From contig NZ_JMSQ01000006.1 of assembly GCF_000696575.1 (NCBI RefSeq), forward strand, positions 619,535 to 683,534: DNA of 64,000 nucleotides, in the 5' to 3' direction. This DNA is from Siccibacter colletis (GTDB taxonomy: Bacteria; Pseudomonadota; Gammaproteobacteria; Enterobacterales; Enterobacteriaceae). Positions 49,957 through 56,982 of the stretch are shown here, in pieces. The stretch's first letter is position 1, and each line of letters starts with the position of its first letter. Both the position numbers and the translations under genes were made by a program. The notes below the pieces were generated by a model. The model did not search any database. It saw only the letters and a program-made list of their open reading frames with translations, and was not told the DNA's origin.

Positions 49957-50292
49957 ATGAGACAAGCCATGAGGAAACCAACCACTGTAGGAGACGTGTT
50001 ACTTTACGAATATCTTGAACCACTCGGTCTCAAAATCAACGATCTCGCGGAAATGTTGAACGTTCACCGGAATTCTGTAAGTGCTCTCGTGAACAACAAT
50101 CGTAAACTTACCACAGAGATGGCTTTTAGGCTGTCTGTGGCCTTCGATACAAGTGTGGAATTCTGGCTGAATTTACAAAGTAACGTTGATGTATGGGAAG
50201 TAGAGAACGACGCAAGAACTCAGGAAGAGCTCAGCCGCGTTGTTAAGGCTGAATCCTTCCTGGCAGAGAAAGATCATCACGAAGTAGCGTAA
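49957..50292 (+). CDS. higA: HigA-type antitoxin
   Basis: 111 residues, Xre-family HTH of the HigA group. Seen are PTTVGDVLLYEYLEPLGLKI, then LAEMLNVHRNSVSALVNNNR (recognition helix) and LTTEMAFRLSVAFDTSVEFW. It neutralises HigB and represses the operon. The unusually wide gap to higB contains a hairpin. A terminator follows. Confidence 0.93.
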   Translation: MRQAMRKPTTVGDVLLYEYLEPLGLKINDLAEMLNVHRNSVSALVNNNRKLTTEMAFRLSVAFDTSVEFWLNLQSNVDVWEVENDARTQEELSRVVKAESFLAEKDHHEVA

Positions 50293-50317
50293 CCATCCCC
50301 GTCATTACAGAATTATC

Positions 50318-50342
50318 AAGGCCCGCACTGCGGGCCTTTTTA
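50318..50342 (+). terminator. Intrinsic terminator of higBA
   Basis: AAGGCCCGC / GCGGGCCTT stem followed by five T. Confidence 0.88.
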
Positions 50343-50466
50343 CTATGCAGACATGCATGTACGGGATATCGAAATATGTCATAGCGTAAGCGCTTAAAAT
50401 CAACGCACAACGTAACTTACCGTTAAATCTACGTTTTTTTATTGCAATCATCTTACATCCGATTAA

Positions 50467-50486
50467 TACTGTATGAATGTACAGTT
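50467..50486. promoter_or_regulatory. LexA operator in the prophage
   Basis: TACTGTATGAATGTACAGTT, CTG-N10-CAG, 20 bases before the DinI-like gene. A promoter with TTGCAA (50442-50447) and TAATAC (50464-50469) overlaps it. Confidence 0.9.
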
Positions 50487-50505
50487 ATTGTGATGAGGAG
50501 GAATG

Positions 50506-50739
50506 ATGAGAGTTGAAGTGATGATCGACCGCAACAAAAAACTGCCGGAAGGGGCAATCCCTGCTTTAGAAACCGAACTGGTTAAGCGCCTCACGAACAA
50601 CTACCCCGACTGTAAACTGAATATCCGCCGCGCGGGTACTGATGGACTGAGTGTTCATGGTGCTGACAAATCTGACAAAAAACGTATCGAGGAGATTCTT
50701 CAGGAAACGTGGGAAAGTGCGGATGAGTGGTTTTATTGA
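50506..50739 (+). CDS. DinI-family SOS protein of the prophage
   Basis: 77 residues from the ATG at 50506, behind GAGGAGGAATG. It is close to E. coli DinI: MRVEVMIDRNKKLPEGAIPA at the start and IEEILQETWESADEWFY at the end. DinI modulates RecA filaments; DinI-like proteins of Gifsy-type prophages act as LexA-controlled antirepressors. It has its own LexA box. Because the prophage repressor lacks a cleavage domain, this gene is the best visible candidate for the SOS-induction switch. Confidence 0.9.
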   Translation: MRVEVMIDRNKKLPEGAIPALETELVKRLTNNYPDCKLNIRRAGTDGLSVHGADKSDKKRIEEILQETWESADEWFY

Positions 50740-50844
50740 TCGCATCAATTTTACAGGGGTAGTAAACACGTTTTTCGCTTTTGCGTTTCTCTAACTGCTC
50801 CTCATAACGATTTACTGCGTCAATATGTCGCTTTGGGGGAAATT

Positions 50845-51087
50845 GTGAGCAGTGCCGATGATTCAACAAAAAATGACCAGTGGTACGATGTGATTAGGAG
50901 AGCTGATAACACCGTTGTTTACAGTTTTCCTGCCAATGGTAGATATTTGGTCTATCAGTTGAATGGATTAGTTTCCTTGCGTCCTCTGCTTGAGGATGAA
51001 GAAATCTTTACCCTTAATGGGTTTATGCAGTTTGCTACACGTCTGGGCTACCGGCTTATCCCACCGTCTGATATTATCATTTCATAG
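50845..51087 (+). CDS. Small phage protein, unknown
   Basis: 80 residues from a GTG at 50845, preceded by GGGGGA; a TTG at 50833 is an alternative. The sequence (NDQWYDVIRRADNTVVYSFP, later GFMQFATRLGYRLIP) shows no family I know. It lies directly downstream of the DinI-like gene and may share its SOS-induced transcript. Confidence 0.6.
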   Translation: MSSADDSTKNDQWYDVIRRADNTVVYSFPANGRYLVYQLNGLVSLRPLLEDEEIFTLNGFMQFATRLGYRLIPPSDIIIS

Positions 51088-51126
51088 GTCTGAACAACCT
51101 ATGCCTGATGCGCCACGGAGAATCCC

Positions 51127-51723
51127 ATGGCGCAGTTACAACTTATCAAACAGTCTTCAGGAATCCTGATCCCCGCAACGCCGGAGACCAGCGATCTTCT
51201 GCACTCAAAAATCAAGCTCGGTGCCGTGCTGGTAGCCGACTTCAAGCAGGTCCGCAACCCGGCCTTCCATCGCCGCTTCTTCGCATTGTTGAATCTCGGT
51301 TTCGAATACTGGGAGCCGACTGGCGGCGCGATCTCCTCTAATGAGCGCAAGCTGGTTACCGGCTATGCCAAATTTCTGACCTCATACGGTGGGAACGAAG
51401 GCGCGCTGCTGGATGCCGCCGAACAATACCTTGACCGCATCGCAGATAAGCGCACAGGCAGCATCAGTGCCTGCAAGTCGTTCGACGCATATCGCGCATG
51501 GGTAACCATCGAATCTGGCCACTACGACGCGATCCAGCTGCCTGACGGCACCCTACGCAAACATCCCCGCAGCATTGCCTTTGCCAATATGGACGAAACC
51601 GAGTTTCAGCAGCTGTATAAGGCCGCGCTGGATGTTCTGTGGCGCTGGATATTGTCCAGGGCATTCAACAGCCAACGCGACGCAGAGAACGCCGCTGCGC
51701 AGCTCATGAGCTTCGCGGGGTGA
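51127..51723 (+). CDS. DUF1367 family phage protein
   Basis: 198 residues. The DUF1367 pattern is clear: MAQLQLIKQSSGILIPATPE, then VRNPAFHRRFFALLNLGFEY and later SISACKSFDAYRAWVTIESG. These proteins occur in the nin-like region of lambdoid phages; function unknown. It is followed by overlapping small genes up to rusA. Confidence 0.85.
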   Translation: MAQLQLIKQSSGILIPATPETSDLLHSKIKLGAVLVADFKQVRNPAFHRRFFALLNLGFEYWEPTGGAISSNERKLVTGYAKFLTSYGGNEGALLDAAEQYLDRIADKRTGSISACKSFDAYRAWVTIESGHYDAIQLPDGTLRKHPRSIAFANMDETEFQQLYKAALDVLWRWILSRAFNSQRDAENAAAQLMSFAG

Positions 51724-51929
51724 TGGCGATGAAGAAGACATGGTTTCAGCACACCGACTGCACCACCCAGCAGGCAGAAGAGCTTTTAGCGGAATACCGG
51801 CGCCGCGGTGTGACAGTCGAGCGCAGCCTGAATGCAGATTTGACCACCTGGACTGTCAGCGCCCGGCTGCCTGAAGGCAAGAATCCGCCACGGGCTGACC
51901 GCCGCTGGCAAAACCGAGTGTGGGGGTGA
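51723..51929 (+). CDS. Small nin-region protein
   Basis: 68 residues. Its ATG overlaps the DUF1367 stop (TGATG). Contains WFQHTDCTTQQAEELLAEYR and a tryptophan-containing C-terminus. Unknown function. Its own stop overlaps the next gene's region. Confidence 0.65.
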   Translation: MAMKKTWFQHTDCTTQQAEELLAEYRRRGVTVERSLNADLTTWTVSARLPEGKNPPRADRRWQNRVWG

Positions 51930-51931
51930 GA

Positions 51932-52222
51932 GTGGCCAATTTACGCAACGCGGCGCGCGGCCGCGAATGTCAGGTACGGATCCCTGGCGTGTGCAATAGC
52001 AATCCTGAAACGTCCGTTCTGGCGCATATCCGCCTGGCCGGACTGTGCGGCACCGGAATCAAGCCACCAGACCTGATCGCCACCATCGCATGCAGCTGTT
52101 GTCACGACGAAATAGACCGCCGAACCCAGCTGGTGGATGCGGAGTATGCAAAGGAGTGCGCGCTGGAAGGCATGGCACGTACGCAGGTTATATGGCTGAA
52201 AAAGGGACTGGTGAAGGCATGA
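51932..52222 (+). CDS. DUF1364 (YbcO-like) putative nuclease
   Basis: 96 residues from a GTG at 51932 (first residues [20 protein letters not shown]). It is very similar to YbcO of the DLP12 prophage. The Cys and His in [22 protein letters not shown] and [12 protein letters not shown] suggest an HNH-like metal site. The stop overlaps the rusA start in an ATGA. Confidence 0.87.
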   Translation: MANLRNAARGRECQVRIPGVCNSNPETSVLAHIRLAGLCGTGIKPPDLIATIACSCCHDEIDRRTQLVDAEYAKECALEGMARTQVIWLKKGLVKA

Positions 52223-52581
52223 ATACCTACAGCATCATACTACCGTGGCCGCCGAGTAATAACCGCTATTACCGGCATAACCGCGGGCGCACGCACATCA
52301 GCGCCGAAGGGCAGGCCTACCGTGACCGCGTGGCCCAAATCATCAAAGACCAGATGCTGGATATCGGCATTGCTACACCGGTGAAGATCCGCATCGAGTG
52401 TCATATGCCTGACCGCCGCCGCCGGGACCTGGACAATCTACAGAAGGCCGCATTCGATGCGCTGACAAAAGCCGGGTTCTGGCAGGACGACCATCTGGTG
52501 GATGATTACCGGGTCAAGCGCATGCCGATCATCAAAGGCGGAATGTTGCTGCTGACCATCACCGAACTGGAGCCATCATGA
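52219..52581 (+). CDS. rusA: RusA Holliday junction resolvase
   Basis: 120 residues, identical in length to E. coli RusA of DLP12. The three catalytic aspartates are present: Asp70 and Asp72 (DRRRRDLDN) and Asp91 (WQDDHLVDD). N-terminal [17 protein letters not shown] is the family start. It resolves four-way junctions during phage recombination and before packaging. Confidence 0.95.
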   Translation: MNTYSIILPWPPSNNRYYRHNRGRTHISAEGQAYRDRVAQIIKDQMLDIGIATPVKIRIECHMPDRRRRDLDNLQKAAFDALTKAGFWQDDHLVDDYRVKRMPIIKGGMLLLTITELEPS

Positions 52582-52718
52582 GTCCAGAGCTAATTGCGTC
52601 ATTCCGCATGCGCTGGCAGCGCCTGCGCGTTTATCGCCGCCGGGGAACCGTGCTGGTGGACTACCGCATACTTCGCAACCTTATCCGTATTCACCAGATG
52701 GCAGGAACCAGGGCATGA
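52578..52718 (+). CDS. Small basic protein between rusA and Q
   Basis: 46 residues, arginine-rich ([20 protein letters not shown] at the start). Its ATG overlaps the rusA stop (ATGA) and its stop overlaps the Q start, so it is coupled on both sides. Function unknown. Confidence 0.6.
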   Translation: MSPELIASFRMRWQRLRVYRRRGTVLVDYRILRNLIRIHQMAGTRA

Positions 52719-53497
52719 ACCTCGAAAACACCGTTAAGTATCACTTCGCTAAGTCGACGATGATCAGCGATTCTCCGCGCGCCACCGCATCAGACTCCCT
52801 GACCGGCACGGATATCATGGCGGCTATGGGGATGACCCAGGAACGGGCCGCAATGGGTTACAGCGCTTTCCTTGGCAAGATGGGCATCAGCAACAACGAC
52901 CGGGAGAGGGCGATCGCGCTTCTGGCCGAATATGCGCTGACAAAATGCGATAAGGTCGCAGCGCTGCGCAAGCTGGGCGCCGGCGTCAAGCCGCTGGTGA
53001 TGCGCCAGCTGGCCATATTCGCCTTCGAGGACTATTCGCGCAGCGCCGCCAGCGTTAAGCAGTGCGATTGCTGCGCCGGGGCGGGCTTTATTCAGGCCGA
53101 CGTCTTCACGAATAAATTCCGTAAACCAGAAGGCAAAATGACCGTATCCGGGATGGTGAAGGTCAAAGAGACGGTGCGCATCCTCTGCAAAAAGTGCAAT
53201 GGTGCCGGCACGGTCAGTGCAGCCTGCAGCGATTGCCACGGGCGCGGCAAGGCAATGAGTAAGGAATTGACGGACAAGCAGGGCGTGCCGGTGATGGCTG
53301 ACTGTAAGCGCTGCGGCGGTCGCGGCTATGAGCGCATCCCTTCAACTGAGGCATATGCCGCCATAAGCCAGATTACAGATGCGATCAGCCTGGACACGTG
53401 GAAGAAGTCGGTTAAGCCATTCTACGACCAGCTGATCACCAAATTCGATATCGAAGAGACGTGGGCCGAAACACAGCTTAAGGCGATCACCAGATAG
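52715..53497 (+). CDS. Late antiterminator Q (phage 82-type)
   Basis: 260 residues of the PF03589 antitermination family. Four CxxCxGxG-type motifs (CDCCAGAG, CKKCNGAG, CSDCHGRG, CKRCGGRG at about residues 110-205) form a DnaJ-like zinc region inserted in a helical DNA-binding protein. Q modifies RNA polymerase at the late promoter so that it reads through the terminator before the lysis genes. It is last in the early rightward operon. Confidence 0.92.
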   Translation: MNLENTVKYHFAKSTMISDSPRATASDSLTGTDIMAAMGMTQERAAMGYSAFLGKMGISNNDRERAIALLAEYALTKCDKVAALRKLGAGVKPLVMRQLAIFAFEDYSRSAASVKQCDCCAGAGFIQADVFTNKFRKPEGKMTVSGMVKVKETVRILCKKCNGAGTVSAACSDCHGRGKAMSKELTDKQGVPVMADCKRCGGRGYERIPSTEAYAAISQITDAISLDTWKKSVKPFYDQLITKFDIEETWAETQLKAITR

Positions 53498-53666
53498 TGC
53501 TCACGAAAATAGCCAACGATATTATTGCCGGCTATTTACTTTTCCCGAATCTGTGTTACTTTTGTCCTAACGATGGGTTAATGCCTTCGTTGAAGTGGTG
53601 AGGAAATAAGTAAACATCGCACACCGGGTCAGAAGACGCCTTGAGATGAAGCCACAATCCCTATTT

Positions 53667-53697
53667 AAGCCCTGCGGTTAACCCCGTGGGGCTTTTG
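53667..53697 (+). terminator. Candidate tR' terminator
   Basis: AAGCCC / GGGCTT with an inner GCGG / CCGT pairing, followed by TTTTG, about 170 bases after Q. Confidence 0.55.
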
Positions 53698-54065
53698 ACT
53701 TTATAGGCATTATGAAAGGCAATTGCGAATTAATTGCTTGGAATTGCATGCACGATGAAGCAAATGTAAATGTAAATGTAATCTTAATGTTTAGTAATCC
53801 CGGCCCGATAAAGGTTTAGTCTGTCATAGGTGAAATATTGACGAGTTTTTTGAAGTGCGTCTCATCCTAATCCTATAGAAAGCCTACACTTTGCTGGCAT
53901 CTTAAGACGGTGCACTCGAGAGTCATAACTGCAGTAAGTTTCCGGGTATGCGTAGGGAACCCTCAAGTCTGACCAGGACGTTAGATCGTCTCTACCCATA
54001 AACTCAGGCGGCAACTGTACGCTGCGGTATAAGGCCAGGAATGGCCCTCCTGATAAACATTTCAA

Positions 54066-54092
54066 ACCAGCCCCAGTGGCTGGTTTTTTTTC
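54066..54092 (+). terminator. Strong intrinsic terminator before holin
   Basis: ACCAGCC / GGCTGGT stem with a CCAGT loop and eight T, 48 bases before the holin start. Late transcription must pass it, presumably under Q. Confidence 0.88.
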
Positions 54093-54139
54093 GCCCCTCA
54101 ACCACACAGCACTTCCGAACCTAAGCGGAGGTGAGAGAT

Positions 54140-54379
54140 ATGTCGCATATGAGCAAGCTAGTAACCGGAGTCGCCCTCGGCACGTCTGGTGGCACCATTC
54201 TAAACGGTGTCCTGACAAAACTAAGTCCTGATGAGTGGAGTGCCGTCGGTGTACTGGCTGGTATCGTGGGCATCATCATCACAGGGCTGATTAACTGGTA
54301 CTTCAAGCGCAAGGTCGCTAACGCGCAGGTAAAAGCGCTGGAGAAGTATGGCCCGGCGGTAAAAGTGGGAGATGAATAA
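54140..54379 (+). CDS. Phage holin (S21-type pinholin, possible dual start)
   Basis: 79 residues from the ATG at 54140 behind GCGGAGGTGAG. Two membrane segments (about 5-27, glycine-rich, and 32-53), a basic link and a charged C-terminus fit the phage 21-type pinholins. A second ATG three codons downstream (MSHMSK) would give a shorter form, the pattern by which S21 makes holin and antiholin. It partners the SAR endolysin whose gene follows. Confidence 0.85.
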   Translation: MSHMSKLVTGVALGTSGGTILNGVLTKLSPDEWSAVGVLAGIVGIIITGLINWYFKRKVANAQVKALEKYGPAVKVGDE

Positions 54380-54380
54380 C

Positions 54381-54884
54381 ATGCCTATGACCAGCAGCCT
54401 GCGTAACAAACTCATCGCCGCCGCTGGTGGTGGTGCAATGCTCATCGCCTCGCTATTCCTTGGCGGTCAGGGTGGCGTGGAAGGTCGTCGCTATGAAGCC
54501 TATAAAGACGTTGCTGGTGTCTGGACAGTCTGCGACGGCCACACAGGGCGCGGCATCGTCATCGGCAAGACCTATACCGACGGTGAATGCGATGCCCTGC
54601 TGCGCAAAGACCTGCAGCCCGCGAAGCGAACCGTAGACCGCTTGGTTAAAGTGCCTCTGGGTGAGTATCAGCGGGCCGCGCTATACAGCTTCGTTTTCAA
54701 CGTTGGGTCTGACGCGTTCTTTAAATCAACGCTCCTGCGCAAACTCAACAAAGGTGACCAGGCCGGTGCGTGCGATGAAATGCGCCGGTGGGTTTACGCT
54801 GGTGGCATGAAGTGGAAAGGGCTTCAGAACCGGCGAGAGATGGAACGCTCCATGTGCCTGGCGGAGGGCAAAGATGGCCTTTAG
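54381..54884 (+). CDS. SAR endolysin (T4-type lysozyme family)
   Basis: 167 residues from the ATG at 54381, ten bases after GGGAG; earlier ATG at 54372 is too close to that site. An N-terminal weakly hydrophobic signal-anchor-release segment (about 10-30, LIAAAGGGAMLIASLFLGG) precedes the catalytic triad Glu34, Asp43 and Thr49 with E-8-D-5-T spacing. Release from the membrane after pinholin triggering activates it. Overlaps the spanin gene by 11 bases. Confidence 0.92.
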   Translation: MPMTSSLRNKLIAAAGGGAMLIASLFLGGQGGVEGRRYEAYKDVAGVWTVCDGHTGRGIVIGKTYTDGECDALLRKDLQPAKRTVDRLVKVPLGEYQRAALYSFVFNVGSDAFFKSTLLRKLNKGDQAGACDEMRRWVYAGGMKWKGLQNRREMERSMCLAEGKDGL

Positions 54885-55344
54885 CTGGAAAACCATGCTC
54901 GCTGGCTTGCTGGTGGTGGGGCTGGTTGTTGCCGGAAAACTGGCGAACTATTACCACACACGGCTCACAGAAACCCGCTCATCTTTAACCAAAGTTAATC
55001 ATGAATTAAAACTGGCTAAAGATGGCGTCGCAGATATGCAGAAGCGCCAGCGTGACGTTGCGGCGCTGGATGCGAAGTACACGAAGGAATTAGCAGATGC
55101 AAAAGCTGAAAATGATGTTCTGCAGCGTAAGCTTGATAATGGTGGTCGGGTGCTCGTCAATGGCCGATGTCCAGTGCCAACCGACACTAAAAGCTCCGGC
55201 CCCGCCGGCATGGGCAATGATGCCACCATCGAACTCTCTGACATTGCTGGACGAAACGTTCTCGGTATCAGATCAGGCATCAAAAAAGACCAGTCCGCAC
55301 TAATGGCTCTGCAGGAGTACATTAATACGCAGTGCTTGAAATAG
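54874..55344 (+). CDS. Inner-membrane spanin Rz
   Basis: 156 residues: an N-terminal membrane anchor (about 5-24), then a periplasmic coiled coil (about 30-90) and a C-terminal domain. The i-spanin bridges the periplasm with Rz1 to fuse the membranes in the last lysis step. The ATG follows GGAGGGCAAAG and overlaps the endolysin. Confidence 0.92.
   Translation: MAFSWKTMLAGLLVVGLVVAGKLANYYHTRLTETRSSLTKVNHELKLAKDGVADMQKRQRDVAALDAKYTKELADAKAENDVLQRKLDNGGRVLVNGRCPVPTDTKSSGPAGMGNDATIELSDIAGRNVLGIRSGIKKDQSALMALQEYINTQCLK
55097..55303 (+). CDS. Outer-membrane lipoprotein spanin Rz1, nested in Rz
   Basis: 68 residues entirely inside Rz in another frame. The start MQKLKMMFC corresponds to lambda Rz1 (MLKLKMMLC). 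A lipobox VVGC-SS marks the lipidated Cys at about residue 19. The mature part is proline-rich (KAPAPPAWAMMPPS), as o-spanins are. Confidence 0.9.
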   Translation: MQKLKMMFCSVSLIMVVGCSSMADVQCQPTLKAPAPPAWAMMPPSNSLTLLDETFSVSDQASKKTSPH

Positions 55345-55781
55345 ATCACCATCCCTGAGGTTCAGTAAATTCCCTCCTCAGAGTTTAAACTTCGCAAGTG
55401 ATTGGAGCATCTTGCCGGTAGACTCGATAATGGCTACATCGAGATATCAGGCTCATAACTAGTCGATTATGCTGCCGTGCCGCGTTTCTCGCGTAGCAAT
55501 GTGCCATTCAGCGACACATTCACAATCATTTGTGTTTGGGCCGTGCTTAATTTTTTTTTTATGTATAGACTCAGCCCACCCTCCTGAAATGATTATCAGG
55601 AGGGTGTATTGCTTGTTTGTCAATCGTAGCTCTCCGGGTGGCTCCAGAGCATTATGATCTGGAAGATAAGCGGTGCTAATAAAGGCCATGCGATAGCATG
55701 GCCTTTTCTAAGTATCAGCGTTTTTTTGAAGCCAAGGCGGCAATTACCTTAAAACAAACGCTTAAGGATTAAGGCAAATTG
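55345..55781. other. Gene-free stretch after the spanin
   Basis: 437 bases. Contains a ten-T run (about 55551-55560), an inverted repeat CCCTCCTGA / TCAGGAGGG at 55580-55606 and a strong terminator at 55682-55707. The minus-strand frame across 55459-55689 would start inside that terminator hairpin and is not accepted. Confidence 0.5.
55682..55707 (+). terminator. Intrinsic terminator after lysis region
   Basis: AAGGCCATG / CATGGCCTT stem with loop CGATAG, then TTCT. Confidence 0.78.
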
Positions 55782-56009
55782 ATGAAAAAGGTATTGGTCT
55801 TCTTCAACTCGCAGCCGGTAGAAGTGGTAGATGTGCTTAAACCTGTAACATCTGTCACGCGGAATTATCCAAACGGTGATGAAGTATCATTAAAAATAAT
55901 GACCACAGGAATACATTCATTAACAGGCGATCACGTTGAGATTTGTGTTGCTTCTGATCGGGAATTGTCCCAAGAAGAAGTGGTAAGTGCGGCGAAAAAA
56001 TATCTTTAA
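55782..56009 (+). CDS. Small phage protein, unknown
   Basis: 75 residues from the ATG at 55782 (MKKVLVFFNSQPVEVVDVLK). It lies just after a terminator and has its own AT-rich upstream region, so it may be transcribed separately. No motif recognised; moderately AT-rich codons suggest a moron-like gene. Confidence 0.6.
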   Translation: MKKVLVFFNSQPVEVVDVLKPVTSVTRNYPNGDEVSLKIMTTGIHSLTGDHVEICVASDRELSQEEVVSAAKKYL

Positions 56010-56224
56010 CGAGAACGCATGCAGCTTCGAAAACCCTCTCAACCTGTTAATGAGTGTGTTGAAATTAGGATCTACAGTTGAAGATTATGGTGAATACCCC
56101 TTAGCGGTGGGGCTAAGTAACCTGATGGCTCCTCTTCACTGGCGCTAATCGTGAACGTCTGAAGCAGCGGGTCATGGGTGGTTAACCCAAAGGCTCACCG
56201 GGAGGCACCCGGCATCATATACCC

Positions 56225-56256
56225 AAAGCCCCTGTAGAAATGCAGGGGCTTTTTAT
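56225..56256 (+). terminator. Intrinsic terminator of a candidate RNA
   Basis: AAGCCCCTG / CAGGGGCTT with loop TAGAAATG, then five T. Confidence 0.85.
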
Positions 56257-56348
56257 TGCCTGCAACGAAAGCATCCTTCATGTTGGGATACCATTTGAAG
56301 GAAGTAGCAAGCAAAGCCTATGAGCATGCAGCACCAGTAACCTCGGTA

Positions 56349-56365
56349 GTCTATAATTTATAGAC
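56349..56365. promoter_or_regulatory. Perfect palindrome, possible operator
   Basis: GTCTATAATTTATAGAC has 8-base arms around one T and contains TATAAT. It lies 80 bases before the 57-residue gene and may be its promoter/operator. Confidence 0.5.
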
Positions 56366-56444
56366 AGTTATGGTTAAGGACAGTTAATCAACAATTGTCA
56401 CCTTGCTGGAAATGGGAACAGTTGATGAACCAGAAGAGGTAAAA

Positions 56445-56618
56445 ATGAAAGTTGAAGCTCTGACGCAAAAGGCAGAAGAAGAAATTGCCGCTCTGATAGC
56501 AAAAAAAATTTCAGAATTACGAAAGAAAACCGGAAAAGAAGTTTCTGAAATTCAGTTTGTTGCTCGTGAAACGATGGCCGGTCTTGAAGGTTATGAAGTG
56601 ACAATTAAAGTTATTTAA
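56445..56618 (+). CDS. Small coiled-coil phage protein
   Basis: 57 residues from the ATG at 56445, behind AGAAGAGGT. The first 35 residues are a charged helix (LTQKAEEEIAALIAKKISEL); the rest looks beta-like (GLEGYEVTIKVI). Unknown function. It is followed by its own terminator, so it is probably a separate transcription unit controlled at the palindrome upstream. Confidence 0.65.
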   Translation: MKVEALTQKAEEEIAALIAKKISELRKKTGKEVSEIQFVARETMAGLEGYEVTIKVI

Positions 56619-56634
56619 CATTCCCTATACAGAC

Positions 56635-56659
56635 AAGGTCGCTCTTGCGGCCTTTTTTA
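56635..56659 (+). terminator. Intrinsic terminator after the 57-residue gene
   Basis: AAGGTCGC / GCGGCCTT stem with a TCTT loop, followed by five T. Confidence 0.82.
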
Positions 56660-56759
56660 TTGCCTTAGCAGTGAGCAGGTCCATCGTAATGGCTCAATAG
56701 AGGTTGCTCCTGTAGGCGTCGTGATGGAATCCTGAACGCATGCAAAACAGGAGGCCATC

Positions 56760-56942
56760 ATGCATACAATAGACGGTGAAAACTTTGAAAAAGTAATCCG
56801 GTCAGTCAGTGCCGGACCCGCCGATATCGCTTACCAGCATTTAGTTGAACTTGGGTTCAAGTGGCTTAACGAATACGAATCGCGATTGTTATTACTAACT
56901 GACGAACAAGCGACAGTACTCAAGCACTTGCTGTCGTTCTAA
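56760..56942 (+). CDS. Small phage protein upstream of terS
   Basis: 60 residues, start behind a strong CAGGAGG. MHTIDGENFEKVIRSVSAGP at the N-terminus; helical and acidic overall. No family recognised. It lies between the lysis region and the terminase genes. Confidence 0.68.
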   Translation: MHTIDGENFEKVIRSVSAGPADIAYQHLVELGFKWLNEYESRLLLLTDEQATVLKHLLSF

Positions 56943-56982
56943 ATGATAATTTTTTAATGGCTTTAGACACAGGAAAAGGACC

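Larger units (their letters stand above)
53498..54139 (+). promoter_or_regulatory. Late promoter/leader region between Q and holin
   Basis: 642 bases with no credible gene. It should contain pR', the Q-binding site and a leader. A terminator at 53667-53697 is a tR' candidate. 53760-53795 has ATGTAA triplet-like repeats. 53860-54092 is rich in short hairpins and ends in a strong terminator, as a small RNA would. I could not fix the late promoter. The minus-strand frame across 53862-54218 looks non-coding. Confidence 0.6.
56010..56444. other. Gene-free stretch with candidate structured RNA
   Basis: 435 bases. 56090-56256 is hairpin-rich, including CCGGG / CCCGG around 56200, and ends with the terminator at 56225-56256. 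A perfect 17-base palindrome lies at 56349-56365. No coding frame is supported. Confidence 0.55.

Noticed and set aside
53862..54218. 118-codon minus-strand frame upstream of the holin
   Set aside because: It crosses the strong terminator and the holin start, has many rare codons and no ribosome site; a leader RNA explains the region better.
55459..55689. 76-codon minus-strand frame (starts MAFISTAYLP)
   Set aside because: Its start lies inside a terminator hairpin and no ribosome site precedes it. It cannot be excluded fully, but nothing supports it.
53498..56760. tRNA genes in the late leader and post-lysis gaps
   Set aside because: No stretch has the TTCRANNC T-loop with a matching acceptor stem; the hairpins do not form a cloverleaf.
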